Shown here one piece after another: positions 60,936-64,000 of a stretch of 64,000 bases of DNA. Every line of letters begins with the position of its first letter. Position 1 is the stretch's first letter. This DNA is from Nocardiopsis sp. JB363 (GTDB lineage Bacteria; Actinomycetota; Actinomycetes; Streptosporangiales; Streptosporangiaceae). The DNA lies in contig NZ_FRFF01000136.1 of the NCBI RefSeq assembly GCF_900143625.1, forward strand, positions 62,001 through 126,000. Direction: 5' to 3'. Both the position numbers and the translations under genes were made by a program. The notes under the pieces were generated by a model. It did no database searches. It was not told the DNA's origin and saw nothing but the letters and a program-made list of their open reading frames with translations.

Positions 60936-60960
60936 GGTCCGGCCCGGGCGACCCCGGACC
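60936..60960. terminator. Hairpin between convergent ferredoxin-like and ABC genes
   Basis: GGTCCGG (60936-60942) pairs with CCGGACC (60954-60960), with an inner CCCGGG. Confidence 0.45.
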
Positions 60961-60974
60961 GGACCCTCCCGCCG

Positions 60975-62873
60975 TCAGCGACTCTGGGGGGCGAACTGGG
61001 TGCGGTACAGCGCCGTGTAGAGGCCGCCCGCGTCCAGGAGTTCATCGTGCGAACCGCGCTCCAGGATCCGACCGTCCTCCAGCACCAGGATCTGGTCGGC
61101 CTCTCGCACGGTCGCCAATCGGTGCGCGATCACCAGGGAGGTGCGCCCCTCCAACGCCACCGCCAAAGCCTCTTGGACCGCGGCCTCCGACTCCGAGTCC
61201 AGGTGCGCGGTGGCCTCGTCCAGGATCACCACCGACGGAGCCTTCAACAGCAGCCGCGCGATCGCCAGGCGCTGCTTCTCGCCACCGGACAGCCGGTAGC
61301 CGCGGTCGCCCACCATGGTGTCCAGGCGCTGGGGCAGCTGTTCCAGCAACGGGCCCAGCCGCGCCATCCGCAGCACCTCGACCAATTCGGCGTCGGTGGA
61401 CTCCGGTCGTGCGTAACGCAGGTTGGCGCCGACGGTGTCGTGGAACAGCTGCGCGTCCTGGGTCACCACACCGATGGCCGAACGCAGGGAGTCCCCGGTC
61501 ACCTCGCGCAGGTCCAGGCCGCCCACCCGCACCCGGCCCTCGGTCGGGTCGTACAGCCGTGACACCAGGTGGGTCAGTGTGGTCTTTCCCGCGCCGGAGG
61601 GACCGACCAGCGCCACCATCCGGCCCGGTGCGGTCCGGAAGGACACCCCGCTCAGCACCTGGGTGTCCTCGACGTCCTCCGCTTGCGGGGTGAGTTCCAG
61701 GGACGCCACCGAGGACGCCGCGGCGCCCGGGTAACGGAACGACACGTGGTCGAACTCCACGCTCAACGGCCCTTCCGGCAACGGCCGGGCGTCCGGGCTC
61801 TCCTCGATCTGCGGTTCCAGGTCCAGCACCTCGAAGACCCGGTCGAAGGAGACCAGCGCGGTCATGATCTCCACGTGCACGTTGGACAACGTGGTCACCG
61901 GGCCGTACAGCCGCGCCAGCAGGGTGGTGAGCGCCACCAGAGTGCCGACCTCGAAGCTGCCTTGCACCGCGAGCACACCGCCCACGCCGTAGACCATCGC
62001 GACGGCCAGCGCCGTGATGGTCGCGAGCATGGTGAACAGCAGACCGCCGAACACCGCTTGAAGGACACCCAGGTCACGGACGCGCGCGGCCTTCTCGGAG
62101 AACCCGCGGTTCTCCTCGTCCGGACGGCCGTACAGCTTCACCAACATGGCGCCGCCGACGTTGAACCGTTCGGTCATCAGGGAGCTCATCGACGCGTTGT
62201 TGTCCATGGCCTCACGCGAGATGTTCGCGAGTCTTCGACCCAGCAGTTTCGCGGGCACGATGAACAGCGGCACCAGCACCAGCGCCAGCAGGGTCACCTG
62301 CCAGGACAGGGCCAACATGGTGATGAGCACGGCCACCACGCTGATGAGGTTGGACACCACCGATTGCAGCACCGAGGTGATGGCCCGTTGGGCGCCCACC
62401 ACGTCCGTGTTCAGTCGACTGATCAGTGAACCGGTCTGGGTGCGGGTGAAGAAGGAGATCGACATCCGCTGCACGTGGGCGAACACCTGGGTGCGCAGCG
62501 AGTAGATGACGCCCTCGCCGATCCGGGAGGACAACCACCGGCCGGTCAGGGTGATGACGCCCTCCAGCAACGCCAGACCACCCGCCGTGACGGCCAGCCA
62601 CACCACCACCGAGGTGTTCCCCGGGATGATGCCCTGGTCGATGATGGCCCGCAGCAACAGGGGGTTGGCCACCACCACGCCGGCGCCGATCGAGGTGACC
62701 AGCAGGAACAGCAGGATCGACCGCCAGTGCGGTCGGGCGTACGACATGATGCGCCGGGTGATCCCCGGGGGCAGCGACTGCCCCCGTGCGCTCCCATCGT
62801 TGACCAGTGCCCTGTAGGAGGGCCTCCCTGACATCATCGGCGGCCTCGTTTCGTACATCGGTTCGCCACGCAT
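60975..62873 (-). CDS. ABC exporter half-transporter (membrane domain fused to ATPase)
   Basis: Type IV ABC exporter: six-helix membrane domain (about 45-340) and an ATPase (about 375-620) with Walker A GPSGAGKTT, Q-loop VTQDAQLFHDT, signature LSGGEKQR, Walker B VVILDEATAHLD and switch His in IAHRLATV. Works as a homodimer or with a partner; exports lipid, peptide or drug. The start is ATG 62873 or 62858; neither has a good ribosome binding site. 632 aa is typical. Confidence 0.94.
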   Translation of the reverse strand: MRGEPMYETRPPMMSGRPSYRALVNDGSARGQSLPPGITRRIMSYARPHWRSILLFLLVTSIGAGVVVANPLLLRAIIDQGIIPGNTSVVVWLAVTAGGLALLEGVITLTGRWLSSRIGEGVIYSLRTQVFAHVQRMSISFFTRTQTGSLISRLNTDVVGAQRAITSVLQSVVSNLISVVAVLITMLALSWQVTLLALVLVPLFIVPAKLLGRRLANISREAMDNNASMSSLMTERFNVGGAMLVKLYGRPDEENRGFSEKAARVRDLGVLQAVFGGLLFTMLATITALAVAMVYGVGGVLAVQGSFEVGTLVALTTLLARLYGPVTTLSNVHVEIMTALVSFDRVFEVLDLEPQIEESPDARPLPEGPLSVEFDHVSFRYPGAAASSVASLELTPQAEDVEDTQVLSGVSFRTAPGRMVALVGPSGAGKTTLTHLVSRLYDPTEGRVRVGGLDLREVTGDSLRSAIGVVTQDAQLFHDTVGANLRYARPESTDAELVEVLRMARLGPLLEQLPQRLDTMVGDRGYRLSGGEKQRLAIARLLLKAPSVVILDEATAHLDSESEAAVQEALAVALEGRTSLVIAHRLATVREADQILVLEDGRILERGSHDELLDAGGLYTALYRTQFAPQSR

Positions 62874-62934
62874 GCGTCAACACCGATGAGCACGCGCCGC
62901 TTCCCCGGCGAGCGGGGGCCGTGGGCGCGAGGGG

Positions 62935-63444
62935 TCAGAGGGAGTGCGAGAGACGACCGAGCGCCGCCGTGGTGGAGCGGCCCGGGGTGAAGGGCAGCTC
63001 CCAGGATCGGGCGCCGAGGGCTTCCGCACCGCGGATCTTGGCCTGGGTGTAGCGGTCACCGGCGGTGAAGGCGAGGGCGGCGGGTGCCAGGGGGCGCAGC
63101 AGGTCGGCGTAGGCGGCCCAGTCGGCGACCGTGGGCGGTCCGTCGATGATGAAGGAGCCGGTCACACAGGCGAGCGCGGCGATGGTCTCGGCTCGCTCCT
63201 CGGCGGGGTTGACCGGCCGTTCGGGGCCCTTCCAGGCGCGCACGCGTTCGTCGGACTCGATGCCCACGACCAAGGGGAGTCCACGCTCGGCGATGGCGCC
63301 CAGGAATCGGACGTGTCCCACGTGCAGCACGTCGAAGACTCCGGTGACCACGACCGGTCGTTCGAGGGGGTCCGGTCGTTCGAACCAACGCAGACTCAGC
63401 GGTGTGGCCGACTGGTGTGCCTCGTCCGTATCCGATTCCCGCAT
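62935..63444 (-). CDS. Cytidylyltransferase-like nucleotidyltransferase
   Basis: Single HIGH-superfamily domain: VVVTGVFDVLHVGHVRFLG (HxGH, about residues 33-51), ESDERVRAWKGPERPVNPAEERAETIAAL, and a late GRSTTAALGRL in place of the usual ISSTxIR motif. It resembles the RfaE-C/glycerol-phosphate cytidylyltransferase group and would transfer a nucleotide to a phosphorylated substrate; the substrate is unknown. ATG 63444 is chosen because the residues before it, out to 63618, are unlike the family. Confidence 0.85.
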   Translation of the reverse strand: MRESDTDEAHQSATPLSLRWFERPDPLERPVVVTGVFDVLHVGHVRFLGAIAERGLPLVVGIESDERVRAWKGPERPVNPAEERAETIAALACVTGSFIIDGPPTVADWAAYADLLRPLAPAALAFTAGDRYTQAKIRGAEALGARSWELPFTPGRSTTAALGRLSHSL

Positions 63445-63671
63445 GTGGCCCCGTTCCCTCCGTACGACCGAGGGGAGCCCGCGTGCGCTCTCGCGGACGG
63501 GCTCACCCGAAAGGTCAACGTACCTGTCGGGTGGGGGTATTCCGCCTCTGGGGGAAGACGACCGAACAGTGTTCGCCGCGGGTGTGATGGAGGTTACAGA
63601 GAACCAAGTCGGCCGCATGTGTGTCCCATCACACCGAGTGTTCGCGAAGTGGAACGGAGAGTGGTGCGCCG

Positions 63672-63938
63672 ATGGTCTGGGTGATCGTCATCGAGGAGAC
63701 CGTCAGTTCCGGGCAGTCCATGCGGTGGGGTGTGGGTCGGGTGCAGGGGGCCTATCCCGGGTGGGAGCAGGCCAGAGACGCCGCTCTGGGGCTGGCCAGG
63801 GAGTACATACCGAATCATCCCTGGTCGGAGAGTGGCCGCCAGATCTACCAGACGTCCGAGGGTTCCTACTTGGTCGACGTCCAAGGCGCGACCGCCCAGT
63901 TCCCCTTCCGGGTGAGCGTCGCGGCGCGAGTCGAGTAG
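63672..63938 (+). CDS. Small 88-aa protein, function unknown
   Basis: ATG 63672 with GGAGAG about 10 nt upstream. Begins MVWVIVIEETVSSGQSMRWGVG, then a helix (WEQARDAALGLAREYIPNHPW) and a beta-rich end (GRQIYQTSEGSYLVDVQG, FPFRVSVAARVE). It looks like a compact alpha/beta protein without membrane or signal segments. No family recognised. A strong terminator follows 21 nt after the stop. A perfect palindrome CGAACAGTGTTCG lies about 100 nt upstream at 63563-63575. Confidence 0.75.
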   Translation: MVWVIVIEETVSSGQSMRWGVGRVQGAYPGWEQARDAALGLAREYIPNHPWSESGRQIYQTSEGSYLVDVQGATAQFPFRVSVAARVE

Positions 63939-63959
63939 TCCTGGTTCCACTGGAACGAA

Positions 63960-63998
63960 GAAGCGAGCTGTGCGTGCGGAGCACGCACAGCTCGCTTC
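63960..63998 (+). terminator. 18-bp perfect hairpin at window end
   Basis: An uninterrupted 18-bp stem (63960-63977 with 63981-63998) with a 3-nt GGA loop, 21 nt past the 88-aa gene. The window ends before any T-run could be seen. Confidence 0.9.
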
Positions 63999-64000
63999 GA

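Noticed and set aside
63563..63575. SOS box before the 88-aa gene
   Set aside because: Half-sites GAAC and GTTC are 3 nt apart rather than 4, so it does not fit the LexA box.

Overview
This is a high-GC actinobacterial chromosome segment. It most resembles a filamentous actinomycete of the Nocardiopsaceae/Streptomyces type. The reasons are GC-rich codon third positions, dynamin-like DynA/DynB proteins, a BldD-type operator, mycothiol-linked chemistry, DUF6504 and DUF4192 proteins, a SpoIIE-type phosphatase and many eukaryote-like Ser/Thr kinases. Genus assignment is inference from gene content only.

Region 1 (1-5.1 kb) is an accessory junction. It holds a tyrosine integrase (probably entering from the left edge), a visibly AT-richer FRG-domain gene, a soluble Ser/Thr kinase fused to a TPR array, and a tRNA-Arg(TCT). 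A 24-nt near-copy of the tRNA anticodon arm lies just behind the integrase and may be an attachment-site relic. Region 2 (5.4-8.1 kb) has an 18-codon membrane micro-gene in its own small transcription unit, then cobD-cobQ and a 19-bp-period GGTACC repeat array. Region 3 (8.1-22.9 kb) carries a membrane protein, a secreted penicillin-acylase-family enzyme, an NfeD/SPFH pair, a quinone reductase, two tandem membrane Ser/Thr kinases, a DUF6504 gene under LexA-type boxes, a GNAT acetyltransferase, a Tat-type amidase and a cobC-like aminotransferase.

Region 4 (23.0-31.6 kb) continues tetrapyrrole and cobalamin synthesis with a BluB-CobT fusion and a CysG-type protein, then the translationally coupled dynA-dynB pair. 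Region 5 (31.6-41.3 kb) has a membrane diguanylate cyclase behind a BldD-like box, DUF4192, ettA, glbO, a thioesterase, a prolyl-oligopeptidase, a 40-aa gene coupled to an HNH nuclease, and an FmdB-type zinc ribbon. Region 6 (41.3-54.9 kb) has ilvD, a NERD protein, an amidase, an MFS exporter, malQ, pepN, a CPWA thioredoxin-fold protein behind a sigma-R-type promoter, a 51-aa acidic protein, an aldehyde dehydrogenase and a 48-aa membrane protein. Region 7 (55.0-64 kb) has rpiB, a SpoIIE phosphatase, mgtE, two MT0933-like antitoxin paralogues sharing a 60-bp identical block, a degenerate LytM protein, a ferredoxin-like protein behind an IdeR/DmdR-type iron box, an ABC exporter, a nucleotidyltransferase and a small orphan protein.

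Five cobalamin/tetrapyrrole genes are scattered over 22 kb, with unrelated genes between them. Several stress regulons meet here, each recognisable from an operator or promoter: SOS, sigma-R/mycothiol, iron and c-di-GMP/BldD. Six genes also show a -10 hexamer placed 6-8 nt before the start codon, which suggests leaderless transcription. All functional statements rest on motif reading; no database search was run.
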